The notes under the pieces were generated by a model. It saw nothing but the letters and a program-made list of their open reading frames with translations, was not told where the DNA came from and ran no database searches. From Pelagibius sp. (lineage in GTDB: Bacteria > Pseudomonadota > Alphaproteobacteria > Kiloniellales > Kiloniellaceae), in the NCBI GenBank assembly GCA_028280305.1, contig JANQMC010000009.1, positions 1-57,347 of the forward strand: a DNA stretch of 57,347 nucleotides. The letters run 5' to 3'. Made by a program: the position numbers and the translations under genes. Numbering within the stretch: position 1 is the stretch's first letter; each line of letters begins with the position of its first letter. Positions 17,103 through 25,749 of the stretch are shown in pieces.

Positions 17103-17829
17103 GGCGTCCTGCTTCCTCCCCCTTCGATTCCTCGCTGTGGTGTCTCCCATCATCTCCCTAACATCGCCCGGCGTCGAAAAGATAGTCATCCTGTTCCGCA
17201 GAGGCGGGCCGTGGCGCCCTTCCGCCGCCGGCGAACCGGATCGAAAAAACCCCGCAGCAGGAATAGAAGTCACGCGGATCCGTCATACCTCCGCGGGAAG
17301 ACAAGTCCTGACGAACCGGGCCCTTATCCCCGATCCGCCCGACCGGACGCGTCTCTTATTTGCCCCTGGCATGAAGGGGGATAAGACGGCAATAGATTCA
17401 GCCTGAGCGGGAGGTTAGGCACCCAGACAGACAGTCGCCGGCCCCGGAATCAGCATCAGAACCCATTTGGTTCTGGTAAAATACCAGTGAAGGGGGTTGC
17501 GGCTCCGGCTCGCTGCCTTAAGTTGATTTGATAGGGATTGATCAGCCTCTTGATTGATCCATGAAACCCTGGAGGGTCGCGAAGCCTCCTGGGAAAGGGT
17601 GCGAGGAAATGGATAGGCTGCTGAAATAACAGCCGTTTATCCTGCCGGTGGTCGATGCTCTCAGTTTGACCGTAGCCATCGTCCAAAAATCGCAGAAATC
17701 CGGCGTGTTCGCGTTTCGCGAAAAACCTCTTGCCATATTTACCCGATGAAGTGATTATATTTTCTGGTCATATTGATTAGATTCTTACTTGTGGTTGAGA
17801 AAGAATCGTAACTGGAATGGTGGAACCTA
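17103..17829. other. Long intergenic region with no convincing gene
   Basis: About 730 bases between the GlxA-type regulator and the XRE regulator. Short frames exist on both strands, but none has a recognisable domain, ribosome site or plausible composition. The right third (17690-17829) is AT-rich and contains the candidate operator of the XRE gene. Upstream in-frame ATGs of the GlxA gene occupy the first 170 bases and could be coding if a longer start is used. Confidence 0.5.
17780..17807. promoter_or_regulatory. Candidate operator upstream of the XRE regulator
   Basis: A perfect inverted repeat GATTCTT-N14-AAGAATC ends 23 bases before the GTG start of the XRE gene, inside AT-rich DNA. 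The size and position fit a dimeric helix-turn-helix repressor site for autoregulation. No experimental support is visible. Confidence 0.5.
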
Positions 17830-18201
17830 GTGGAAACTGTATCTGCTAATATTCAGAGCGTTGAAAAGTTCGTTGGTCAGCGCATTCGCGAACGCCGCAC
17901 CATGCTGGGTCTGACCCAGCAGCAGCTTGCGGAGATGATCGGCGTTACTTATCAGCAGGCCCACAAATACGAACGTGGCATCAACAGGGTGTCAGCCGGT
18001 CGTTTGTTTGAAATCGCCAAGGTTCTCGGCGTCGACATCGGGTTTTTCTACGAAGGCCTGAACAGCGACGACGGCCGTTTGAACGAGCGTCAGAGAATGT
18101 GTCTCGATCTGGCCCGGAACTTTACGCGCATTTCAAACGACCGCCATCAGGAAGCTGTCAGCCAGCTTTGCCGCGTTCTGGCGGACGGCCGCACGCACTA
18201 G
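17830..18201 (+). CDS. XRE-family helix-turn-helix regulator
   Basis: A 123-residue protein. The Cro/CI-type HTH is at about residues 16-70: VGQRIRERRTMLGLTQQQLAEMIGVTYQQAHKYERGINRVSAGRLFEIAKVLGVDIGFFYEG. This version (QQxxKYExGxNRxxAxRL) is a widespread chromosomal alphaproteobacterial family, not a phage CI. The C-terminal part (NERQRMCLDLARNFTRISNDRHQEAVSQLCRVLA) is a helical hairpin probably used for dimerisation. GTG start. Targets are unknown. Confidence 0.88.
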   Translation: METVSANIQSVEKFVGQRIRERRTMLGLTQQQLAEMIGVTYQQAHKYERGINRVSAGRLFEIAKVLGVDIGFFYEGLNSDDGRLNERQRMCLDLARNFTRISNDRHQEAVSQLCRVLADGRTH

Positions 18202-18208
18202 AGCCGCC

Positions 18209-18332
18209 CGTCGGGCAGAAGCTCCGGCTGTCGTATCGTATAGACCAGCGGCAGCCCGGAGACTTCTTGCGGCCTGAATGCCGGTCCGAAAAGGCCGTCA
18301 GATCAGCGTCAGATAGAAACTTCTGCCCGACG
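18209..18332. repeat. 13-bp perfect inverted repeat framing 98 bases
   Basis: cgtcgggcagaag (18209-18221) and its exact reverse complement cttctgcccgacg (18320-18332) frame a 98-base GC-rich spacer between the XRE gene and the next small gene. The arms could close a structured RNA element or be a fossil of a small mobile element. No T-tract follows. Confidence 0.6.
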
Positions 18333-18444
18333 ACGCGCTGTTGAGCGTTCAGCGCATTTCCGGGTACCTTGGGCTTCCAAAAAGCTGCGCTGTGCATGGC
18401 GCCGAGCCGTTCACCTCACCTTTTTCCCTAAGACTGTCCCACTC

Positions 18445-18666
18445 TTGGCTTCAATTCTTCCCCAGCAACAACTTGTGCTCGAACTGCTGCGCATGTCCGG
18501 CGACATCGCCGTCACCGAGCAGCCTGTCGAGACGATCCTCTGGCGCACTCTGAACGAATGCGAGGCCAAGGGCTGGCTGACCGTGACGCAGGTGAGCAGC
18601 GGGGTTCACTCGGTCATGCTGACAGCGCTCGGCCGCCGCACCATTGCGGCCGTCTCAGAGCAGTAG
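18445..18666 (+). CDS. Small winged-helix-like hypothetical protein
   Basis: Up to 73 residues, compact and helical: ETILWRTLNECEAKGWLTVTQVSSGVHSVMLTALGRRTI. The order helix, GW(L/V)T, beta hairpin, LTxxGR is typical of winged-helix domains of the MarR/PadR sort, reduced to the wing. The predicted start is TTG 18445; ATG 18493 is an alternative. I do not recognise a named family. Confidence 0.55.
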   Translation: MASILPQQQLVLELLRMSGDIAVTEQPVETILWRTLNECEAKGWLTVTQVSSGVHSVMLTALGRRTIAAVSEQ

Positions 18667-18858
18667 AGGCAAGCGACCAAGACGGACTGAGGGGCTGCAG
18701 CGCTTCATAAATCGGTCACCGGACCGTCATCGGGCAATCACCCTCAGCCACTAACCTCCGGCCTTCCTCAGCCTTGGATGCCCCCAGACTTCGGTTCCGA
18801 TCGATTCCGGGGCATACTATGCGTGCTTTGCTCCCCCAGTCTTCCGGAGGCTCTTCCG

Positions 18859-19854
18859 ATGCCGTTGCTTCGTCTCGCCGTTGCCGCCCTGGCAATCACA
18901 ACCCTCGCCGCCGTTTCTCCCGCCGGACCGGCCTCCGCCGCTTCCGGCAAGCTGGTGATCTATACCTCCCAGCTTGAGAAAGACGCCCAGCAGACCGTCG
19001 ATGCGTTCAAGGCGAAGCATCCCGATGTCGAGGTCGAATGGACCCGCAACGGCACCAGCAAGCTGATGAACATCCTGCGCGCCGAAATCGCCGCCGGCCA
19101 GATCAAGCCCGACGTGCTGCTGATCGCCGATGTCATCAACATGGGACAGTTGAAGAAAGAAGGCCGGTTGATGGCCTATGAGGACGCGGCAGTGGGTGCC
19201 TATGACAAGGCGCTCTACGACGCCGACATGACCTATTTCGGCAGCAAGCTGATCACCACCGGGATCATCTACAACACCGCCGCTCCGATGCAGCCCTCGT
19301 CCTGGAAGGACCTGCTGGCCGCCGACGCCAAAGGGCTGGTTGCCATGCCGAGCCCGCTCTATTCCGGCGCCGCGCTGAACCACATGCACAGCCTGGTGAA
19401 CGCGCCCGATCTCGGCTGGGGTTATTACGAAGGTCTGGCCGGCAACGGCATCACCCCCAAGGGCGGCAACGGCGGCACCTTCAAGGCGGTCGCCAGCGGT
19501 GAGAAGCTCTATGGCATCGTCATCGACTTCCTGGCGATCCGCAACAAGCTCGAAGGCTCGCCGGTGGAGTTCGTCTTCCCTGAGGAGGGCGTCAGCGCGG
19601 TAACCGAACCGGTGGCGATCCTCGCCACGTCGAAGAACGTGCCGGCGTCACAGGCCTTCGTCGATTTCGTCCTCTCCGAAGAAGGCCAGAAGCTGGCGGC
19701 GGCCCAGGGCTTCCTGCCCGCCCATCCGGCCGTCGCGCCGCCGCCGGGCTTTCCCAAACAAGCCGACATCAAGCTGATGAGCTTCGATGCCGATCAGGCG
19801 ATCAGCGGCGACAAGGCGGCCCGCATGAAGTTCACCGAGCTCTTCGGCGAGTAA
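18859..19854 (+). CDS. ABC transporter periplasmic binding protein, Fbp/AfuA-like
   Basis: A 331-residue exported protein with signal peptide (MPLLRLAVAALAITTLAAVSP...ASAA) then GKLVIYTSQLEKDAQQTVDAFKAKHPDVEVEW, the usual start of ferric/2-aminoethylphosphonate-type binding proteins (cluster D). The Tyr-Tyr pair that ligates iron in FbpA is not at the expected hinge site, which reads GIVIDFLAIRNKLEGSPVEF. I therefore doubt that Fe3+ is the ligand; an anionic organic compound is possible. ATG 18859 has GGAGG nine bases upstream. The permease follows directly. Confidence 0.85.
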   Translation: MPLLRLAVAALAITTLAAVSPAGPASAASGKLVIYTSQLEKDAQQTVDAFKAKHPDVEVEWTRNGTSKLMNILRAEIAAGQIKPDVLLIADVINMGQLKKEGRLMAYEDAAVGAYDKALYDADMTYFGSKLITTGIIYNTAAPMQPSSWKDLLAADAKGLVAMPSPLYSGAALNHMHSLVNAPDLGWGYYEGLAGNGITPKGGNGGTFKAVASGEKLYGIVIDFLAIRNKLEGSPVEFVFPEEGVSAVTEPVAILATSKNVPASQAFVDFVLSEEGQKLAAAQGFLPAHPAVAPPPGFPKQADIKLMSFDADQAISGDKAARMKFTELFGE

Positions 19855-21615
19855 GTGACGGAGTCCGCCGCCGGCGCCCTGACCGACAGAAAGGGCCCGG
19901 ACCGGAACGAAGCGGCCTCTCCCCAGTTTTGGCGCGGGAAAGGCGAACAGGCTCTGTTCGCCTTTCTCGTTCTCTTCGTCGCCCTGGTCGCCGTCCTGCC
20001 GCTGGCGCGCCTGCTGTGGGAAGCCCTGGCACCCGGTGGCCAGCCGTCGCTGGCCACCGCAGAGGAAGTCCTGACCCGTCGCTCCACCTGGCGGGCAACC
20101 CTGCACAGCCTGGAAGTCTCCCTCGGCGGCACCGTGATCAGCCTGCTGCTCGGCAGTTTCTTCGCCTTCATCGTCGCCCTTACCGACATCCGTGCCAAGG
20201 CCGCCCTGGTCTTTTGCTTCATGCTGCCGATGATGATCCCACCCCAGGTTACAGCCCTCTCATGGATACAGGTCTTCGGCCCCAGCGGCAGCCTCTTGAA
20301 CCTGCTGGGCCTGGCGCCGCCCCTGGGTACACCCCATCCGCTCTATTCGCGCGAAGGAATCATCCTGCTGCTCGGCATCCAGCACGCACCGCTGGTGTTC
20401 CTCGCCCTGCGCGCCGGGCTGCGCGCTTTACCCAAGGAAATGGTCGAGGCCGCGCGAGCCAGTGGCGCCTCCGGCGTCCAGGTCTTCCAAACCATCCTGC
20501 TGCCGCTGATGGTGCCCTCGCTGGTGGCGGGCACGGCCCTGGCCTTCGTCTCCGCCATCGGCAACTTCGGCATCCCGGCGATGCTGGGCATTCCCGCGCG
20601 CTATACGGTTCTGCCGACCCTGATCTATCAGCGCCTCTCCGACTTCGGCCCGGACATCATCAGCCAGGTCGCCGTGCTCTCGGTGCTGGTGAGCGTCATC
20701 GCCGCCGGCGGTTTCGCCCTACAGGCCTGGCTGCTGAAGCGCCGCGACTACCGCACCATCGGCGCCCCCTCCCAGGCCTTGAGCTATCACCTCGGCAAGC
20801 GCCGCGGCTGGGTCGAGGCGTTCTGCTGGCTGGTGATCCTGTTCATCCTGGTGCTGCCGCTGGCCGCCTTGTCGGCAGCTTCCCTGGTGAAGGCCTACGG
20901 CCTCTCCCTCTCGGCCGAGAGTTTCACCCTGCAGCACTACACCGACGCCATCTTCCGCCATGACGCGACCGCCCGCGGCTTTTTCAACAGCCTGGCGCTG
21001 GCAAGCGGCACCGCTGTTCTGCTCATCGCGCTCGCCGTCCCCCTCGCCTACTTCGTGGTCTGGCGCCGCACCGCCCTGCTGCGCGTCCTGAACGCCCTGG
21101 CAGAGCTGCCCTACGCCCTGCCCGGCGCGGTGCTGGCCATCGCCGCCATCCTGGTTTTCCTGAAACCGCTGCCGCTGCTCGGCTTTTCGATCTACGGCAC
21201 GCTCTGGATTATCTTCGCGGCCTATCTGGCGCGCTTCCTGACCCTGGGTTTGCGCCCCGTCATCAGCGGCTTCTATCAGCTCGACCGCAGTCTGGAAGAG
21301 GCCGCGCAGATGGCCGGCGCCGGTTTCTTCCGCCGTCTTCTCACCATCATCCTGCCGCTCACCGCACCGGTCGCCGCGGCCGGCGGGCTGCTGGTCTTCC
21401 TCACCGCCTTCAACGAGATCCAGGTTTCGGCCCTGCTGACCTCGTCGGGCGCGGAGACCATCGGGGTCATCATCTTTTTCCTCGACGAGAGCGGCTCGTC
21501 CTCCATGGCCTCCGCCGTCGCAGTGATGGTGGTTGCCGTGGTGATGGCCTTGATGCTGCTGGCCAGCGGCCTGTCGAAACGGCTGCCGCGCGGTGTGCTG
21601 CCCTGGGAAGCTTAG
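19855..21615 (+). CDS. ABC transporter permease, duplicated FbpB type
   Basis: A 586-residue inner-membrane protein with about 12 helices in two homologous halves, as in FbpB/ThiP-like permeases that act as a one-chain dimer. The first EAA loop is EMVEAARASGASGVQVFQTILLPLMVP (about 195-220) and the second is RSLEEAAQMAGAGFFRRLLTIILPLTAP (about 478-505). GTG start directly follows the stop of the binding-protein gene, so translation is coupled. The matching ATPase is on the opposite strand just downstream. Confidence 0.9.
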   Translation: MTESAAGALTDRKGPDRNEAASPQFWRGKGEQALFAFLVLFVALVAVLPLARLLWEALAPGGQPSLATAEEVLTRRSTWRATLHSLEVSLGGTVISLLLGSFFAFIVALTDIRAKAALVFCFMLPMMIPPQVTALSWIQVFGPSGSLLNLLGLAPPLGTPHPLYSREGIILLLGIQHAPLVFLALRAGLRALPKEMVEAARASGASGVQVFQTILLPLMVPSLVAGTALAFVSAIGNFGIPAMLGIPARYTVLPTLIYQRLSDFGPDIISQVAVLSVLVSVIAAGGFALQAWLLKRRDYRTIGAPSQALSYHLGKRRGWVEAFCWLVILFILVLPLAALSAASLVKAYGLSLSAESFTLQHYTDAIFRHDATARGFFNSLALASGTAVLLIALAVPLAYFVVWRRTALLRVLNALAELPYALPGAVLAIAAILVFLKPLPLLGFSIYGTLWIIFAAYLARFLTLGLRPVISGFYQLDRSLEEAAQMAGAGFFRRLLTIILPLTAPVAAAGGLLVFLTAFNEIQVSALLTSSGAETIGVIIFFLDESGSSSMASAVAVMVVAVVMALMLLASGLSKRLPRGVLPWEA

Positions 21616-21665
21616 TTGTTTCTCAACTTGCGTCGAGCGGCGGTTCCAGCCGAAAACCAAAACAA

Positions 21666-22727
21666 TCAAGCCGCCGGGATCACCCAGCCGTCCTGCAATG
21701 TCAGGCGCACCGCCTCGCCCTTGGCCGGCGCACGCTTGTCGAGCAGGGTGAGCTGCAGCCGGGCCTCGGGGTCCGCTTCCGGGGCAATGTCGACGGCGGT
21801 GACGCCGCCTTTGTAGGTCAGGCGAACGGCACGGCCCGGAATGCTGCCCTCCGGCGCCAGGGAAAGATCTTCTGGCCGCAGGCAGACCCGAACGGCACCG
21901 GGTTGCTGTCCGGGCGCACAACGCAGGACGAAGTCGCGGCCCAGCACCGTCGCCGCACAGCGCCCGTCGCGCAGCAGCGAGGAGACATGGCCGGGAACGA
22001 TGGCGCCCTGGCCGATGAAACCGGCGACCATGTCGTTCTCCGGCTTGCGGTAGAGATCGCGGGGCTGTGCCACCTGGGCGAGACGCCCGCCATCCATCAC
22101 CGCGATGCGGTCGGCCAGGGTCATGGCCTCGGCCTGATCGTGGGTGATGTAGACCATGGTCGCACCGGTGTTGGCATGGAATTCGGCGAACTCGTCCTCC
22201 ATGGCGGCGCGCAGATGGACGTCCAGATTGGCCAGCGGTTCGTCCAGCAGCACGATGCGCGGCTCCATCACCATGCAGCGCGCCAGGGCCACGCGCTGGC
22301 GCTGCCCGCCGGAAAGCTCCGCCGGACGCCGTTCCTCCAGGCCAGTCAGGCCGACGGTCTGGAGCGCGGCGGCCACCCGCCGGTCATAGTCGCTGCCCCG
22401 GACCTTCTGCACCCGCAGGGGATAGCCGACATTGCCGGCGACGGTCATATGAGGCCAGAGGGCGTAGGACTGAAAAACGATGCCGATACGGCGGTCTTCG
22501 GTCGGCAGATGCCGTTCGGGCGCGGAGGCCAGGAGATCGCCCAGATGGATGGTTCCCTGATCGAGGCGCTCGAAGCCGGCAATGAGCCGCAGCAGCGTGG
22601 TCTTGCCGCAGCCCGAAGGTCCCAGCACGGCCAGGAACTCACCGTCGGCCACCGACAGATCGACCGCCTCTACCGCGCGGGTCTCGCCGAAGCGCTTCGA
22701 AACCGATGTAAGGGTCAATCCAACCAT
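21666..22727 (-). CDS. ABC transporter ATP-binding protein, FbpC/PotA type
   Basis: A 353-residue ATPase. Walker A GPSGCGKTT is at about 37-45, Q-loop FQSYALWPHM, signature LSGGQRQRVALARC, Walker B RIVLLDEPLANLD and H-loop THDQ are intact. After about residue 235 a TOBE regulatory domain follows (RPEDLSLAPEGSIPGRAV). This matches ATPases that serve importers like the adjacent binding protein and permease, although the gene is convergent with them and separated by 50 bases. ATG 22727 was chosen; the 19 residues upstream in frame are not typical. Confidence 0.9.
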   Translation of the reverse strand: MVGLTLTSVSKRFGETRAVEAVDLSVADGEFLAVLGPSGCGKTTLLRLIAGFERLDQGTIHLGDLLASAPERHLPTEDRRIGIVFQSYALWPHMTVAGNVGYPLRVQKVRGSDYDRRVAAALQTVGLTGLEERRPAELSGGQRQRVALARCMVMEPRIVLLDEPLANLDVHLRAAMEDEFAEFHANTGATMVYITHDQAEAMTLADRIAVMDGGRLAQVAQPRDLYRKPENDMVAGFIGQGAIVPGHVSSLLRDGRCAATVLGRDFVLRCAPGQQPGAVRVCLRPEDLSLAPEGSIPGRAVRLTYKGGVTAVDIAPEADPEARLQLTLLDKRAPAKGEAVRLTLQDGWVIPAA

Positions 22728-22811
22728 ATTCGAACCCAGATTCTTTCGAGCCGTTGGCTTAGACCGCCGCCCCGGCCCGGTCAAATGACGCTTCGGTTAA
22801 GCAGCCCGGCC

Positions 22812-23048
22812 TCAGCCGAACAGACAGAAGAGGGCCCAGCAGTGATCGGTGAAGCGGGTGAAAACGAAGTAGAGCACAGCATCGAACAACAGACTGACGG
22901 CGAGCAGCGGCAGCACGACGTAAAGCAGGAAGTAATAGAGCGCCCAGCGCGTGAAACGCCGCTTGGGAATCCGGTATCCCCGGATTGCCGCCACGGTCTC
23001 CGGCCGGGATGCCGCGTTGTCGGCCGACTGGGTCGCCTTCTGGGTCAT
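22812..23048 (-). CDS. Small membrane protein
   Basis: A 78-residue protein with a soluble N-terminal third, a basic patch (RGYRIPKRRFTRW) and one or two hydrophobic helices (ALYYFLLYVVLPLLAVSLLFDAVLYFVF). It runs in the same direction as the ABC ATPase gene, about 85 bases upstream of it. No family is recognised. Composition supports it as real. Confidence 0.5.
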   Translation of the reverse strand: MTQKATQSADNAASRPETVAAIRGYRIPKRRFTRWALYYFLLYVVLPLLAVSLLFDAVLYFVFTRFTDHCWALFCLFG

Positions 23049-23101
23049 AGGGCGCCAGACTAAAGATTGCCGGGCCCGGTGAAAACCGGGACTATGCGGC
23101 C

Positions 23102-24067
23102 ATGGTCGCCGCCATCCAACCCGACCCGGAATCCAAAGCCGGGGTCTCCTGGGAGCCCTGCCCCCGCGAGACCTGGGAAGCCCTCACCCTTCAGGCCGGG
23201 CAGAGCAGCCTGGAACAGGCCTGGGCCTATGGCACGGCGATCGAGAGCGCACACGGCCTGCGGGCCGAGCGCGGCCTGATCAGCCAGGGTGGCGAGCCGC
23301 TGGCGCTGGCTCAGGCCTTTTGCCGGGACCGTCTCTTCACCCGCATCGCCCGGGTGCTGCGCGGCCCGGTATGGCTGATCGACCCGCTTGAAGACCCCCG
23401 CGCGCATCAGGTCTGCGAAGCCATCGCGCGGCAGTTCCGTCGCCGCCGCTTCGGCGACTTTCTTTTCTGGCTGCCGGAACTGCCGGAGAGCCCGAAGAGT
23501 GCCGCCATGCTGCGCGCCCAGGGGCTGCGCCCGGTGGTGACGGGCTACAGCTCGATCTGGCTCGACCTGCGACCGCCGCCGGAGGCGCTGCTGGCCGGGC
23601 TGCATGGCAAGTGGCGCAACGCCCTGCAGCAGGCGGAGAAAGCGGGTTTCGAAATCGAGGCGGTCACCCATCCGCGCCGCCTCAACCAATCGCTGCTGCT
23701 CTACGACCGCTTCCGCCGCAAGAAACGTTTCGTCGGGCCCAACGGCGACTTCATCGCCGCCCTGGCGCGCGACGACCGCGCGGCGGTGGTTGCCCTCACC
23801 GCACGCCAGAACGACGACCTGGTCGCCGGGGTGATCCTGATCCGCCACGGCAAGGCGGCCACCTACCTCGCCCCCTGGACCAGCGATGCCGGGCGCGTCG
23901 GCCAGGCCCACAACCTGCTGCTCTGGCACGGCATCGCAATGCTGAAGGCGGGCGGTATCGACTGGCTCGACCTCGGCGGGGTAAACACCGAAAGCCAGCC
24001 CGGCATCGCCCGCTTCAAACTCGGCCTCGGCGGCGACGTCTTCACCCTGGCGGGAACCTATCTCTAA
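23102..24067 (+). CDS. FemAB-like acyltransferase (GNAT fold)
   Basis: A 321-residue protein. It has the two-lobed layout of FemAB/BioF2-like proteins: QSSLEQAWAYGTAIESAHG near residue 35-50, LHGKWRNALQQAEKAGFEIE at about 167-187, and the C-terminal TYLAPWTSDAGRVGQAHNLLLWHGIAMLKAGGIDWLDLGGVN with a final GIARFKLGLGGDVFTLAGTYL. Family members transfer aminoacyl or acyl groups to peptidoglycan or other surface molecules. No signal peptide. The substrate is unknown. It is divergent from the small membrane protein. Confidence 0.75.
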   Translation: MVAAIQPDPESKAGVSWEPCPRETWEALTLQAGQSSLEQAWAYGTAIESAHGLRAERGLISQGGEPLALAQAFCRDRLFTRIARVLRGPVWLIDPLEDPRAHQVCEAIARQFRRRRFGDFLFWLPELPESPKSAAMLRAQGLRPVVTGYSSIWLDLRPPPEALLAGLHGKWRNALQQAEKAGFEIEAVTHPRRLNQSLLLYDRFRRKKRFVGPNGDFIAALARDDRAAVVALTARQNDDLVAGVILIRHGKAATYLAPWTSDAGRVGQAHNLLLWHGIAMLKAGGIDWLDLGGVNTESQPGIARFKLGLGGDVFTLAGTYL

Positions 24068-24087
24068 GTCTTGATGGCGACCCGGCG

Positions 24088-24987
24088 TCAGGCCAGTTGC
24101 CCACCCGTCGCGTCGAAGTCCATACCGTTGAAGGCGGTGGCCGCGTCGGAGGCGAGGAACAGGACCCCTTGGGCCATTTCCTGCGGGTCCATGATCCGGG
24201 GTGTCACGAAGTTGGGCGCGGCGGCTTCATAGGTAAAGCCCTGGTAGTCGAAGCTCTCGCGCAGCATCGGCGTATCCACCGCAAGGGGCGAGATCGATAC
24301 CACCCGGATATTGTCCTTGGCCAGTTGGGCGCCGGCCTTGGTGAGGCCAGCCACGGCATGCTTGGAGGCATTGTAGTGCGCGGTGTTGGGAAAGCCGCGG
24401 TGGGCGGCAACGGAAGCCATGTTGACGATCACGCCGTTGCCCTGGGCCTTCATCACCGGGATGGCGTACTTCATGCCATAGAAGACCCCGTTGGTATTGG
24501 TGCGCATCATATCCTCGAAGTTGTCGACCGGGATGTCCTCGATCAGCGCCGGGGTCATGAAGATACCGGCGTTGTTGAACAGCACGTCGAGCCGTCCGTA
24601 GGTGGAGACCGTCGCGCCGATGAAGGCCTCGACCTGCGCCGGATCGCGCACATCGGTTACCATCCAGGTCACCGCGCCACCCTTGGCGCGGATATCGGAT
24701 TCGACCTGCTTACCCAAAGCATCGCGGCGGGCGGTTATGACGACCTGCGCGCCCGCCATGGCAAAGGCCTGGGCCGTCGCCGCGCCGATGCCGGAGTTGC
24801 CGCCGGTGATCGCCACCACCTTGCCGGCGAAGGCGCCGTTCGGATCGGCCCGATCGGGCGCCGCAAGCGGGTTCAGCGCATTCGCCTTTGCCGAGGTGGC
24901 AGCCGCGGCAGTGGCCGCGGTGGCGGCAAGGCCGAGCGCGCCACGGGTGAGGAAGGAACGGCGGGAGGCGGCGGTTTCCGATGTCAT
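24088..24987 (-). CDS. Tat-exported short-chain dehydrogenase
   Basis: A 299-residue SDR with a twin-arginine leader at residues 9-36 (SRRSFLTRG then an Ala-rich hydrophobic stretch). The SDR core is complete: TGGNSGIG cofactor loop at about 61-68, NNAG at about 139-142, Ser of NMASVAAHRG, and Tyr/Lys in YNASKHAV. Most SDRs are cytosolic and use free NAD(P)H, so export in folded form implies cofactor carried through Tat. It lies 95 bases after the NTF2-like secreted protein, with a LysR gene upstream of both, suggesting one periplasmic unit. Confidence 0.88.
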   Translation of the reverse strand: MTSETAASRRSFLTRGALGLAATAATAAAATSAKANALNPLAAPDRADPNGAFAGKVVAITGGNSGIGAATAQAFAMAGAQVVITARRDALGKQVESDIRAKGGAVTWMVTDVRDPAQVEAFIGATVSTYGRLDVLFNNAGIFMTPALIEDIPVDNFEDMMRTNTNGVFYGMKYAIPVMKAQGNGVIVNMASVAAHRGFPNTAHYNASKHAVAGLTKAGAQLAKDNIRVVSISPLAVDTPMLRESFDYQGFTYEAAAPNFVTPRIMDPQEMAQGVLFLASDAATAFNGMDFDATGGQLA

Positions 24988-25082
24988 GACGGGTATCCTT
25001 TCAAAGGAGGGGCGGAGGAGCGTGGCGTGCCACCTCGGGCACGACGCCTTGCATTTTCGGTATTTGATCTTGTGGCCCGAGT

Positions 25083-25649
25083 TCAGCTGCCGGGCGTGTC
25101 GCGCACAAAGCTGCTGCCGCGCTCGGCGGTGGCGGTGAAGGTCATGGCGTTGATCTTCCAGACGCCGTCAACCCGCACGAAGCGGTGTTCATAGCTGCCC
25201 CAAACCTCCCACAACGGATTGCCGCCATTCTCGACCAGGGCACCGCGTTCCATGCGGTTCCAGGCATAGCCGTGGCTGAGCATCACGGCGCTGTCGGGCC
25301 CGGTGAAGGTGATGCGGTGGTTGCCGCGCAGATGAAAGCTTTCCTTCTCCGCCGTCAGGTTGGCGGACCAGCCGGCGATCAGACCGTCGGCGGGAATGCT
25401 GGCCGGCTCACCGCCCACCAGCGATGTGAAATCGACATCGATCTGATCGGTGAAGAGGCTGCGGGCAAGAACCCAGTCCTTGGCATCGACGGCGGCGTCC
25501 AGCGTGTCGGCAAGGCGGATCATCTCGGCCCGGCCGACCAGAGTCTCGGCGGTGACGGGGTCTCCCTGGAGGGCCGGCGCTGCGGTCTGAGCCTGGCTAG
25601 AGAGGGGCAGCGTCACGGCAAGGGCGGCTGCCAGGGCAAGGGTTTTCAT
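25083..25649 (-). CDS. Secreted NTF2-like (SnoaL-like) protein
   Basis: A 188-residue protein with a clear Sec signal peptide (MKTLALAAALAVTLPLSSQAQ). The mature part follows the SnoaL/NTF2-like cone fold: LADTLDAAVDAKDWVLARSLFTDQIDVDFTS, HLRGNHRITFTGPDSAVMLSHGYAW and a final WEVWGSYEHRFVRVDGVWKINAMTFTA. Members bind or isomerise small hydrophobic compounds; no catalytic set can be named here. The next gene on the same strand is the Tat-exported SDR. A perfect palindrome lies 69-86 bases upstream. Confidence 0.8.
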   Translation of the reverse strand: MKTLALAAALAVTLPLSSQAQTAAPALQGDPVTAETLVGRAEMIRLADTLDAAVDAKDWVLARSLFTDQIDVDFTSLVGGEPASIPADGLIAGWSANLTAEKESFHLRGNHRITFTGPDSAVMLSHGYAWNRMERGALVENGGNPLWEVWGSYEHRFVRVDGVWKINAMTFTATAERGSSFVRDTPGS

Positions 25650-25717
25650 CGGCCATCTCCATCGCGTGGTGTTTCGATAGCCTGGAGATAGGCGTCACAA
25701 CCGATACCGACAAATAC

Positions 25718-25735
25718 CGTTATTATCTAATAACG
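25718..25735. promoter_or_regulatory. Perfect palindrome upstream of the NTF2-like gene
   Basis: CGTTATTA-TC-TAATAACG, eight-base arms around a two-base centre, lies between the end of the LysR gene and the NTF2-like gene. The surrounding DNA is AT-rich and repeats the motif (t)accgataccgacaaatacc. It fits an operator for the adjacent LysR protein or another dimeric regulator; no T-run supports termination. Confidence 0.6.
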
Positions 25736-25749
25736 ATACTCAAAGAGCA

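Noticed and set aside
17456..17736. Two short minus-strand frames before the XRE gene
   Set aside because: No ribosome site, no domain and different hydropathy from real proteins; left as intergenic.
18859..21615. Annotation as a ferric iron transporter
   Set aside because: The adjacent-Tyr iron ligands of FbpA are missing at the expected place, so only the general family is given.
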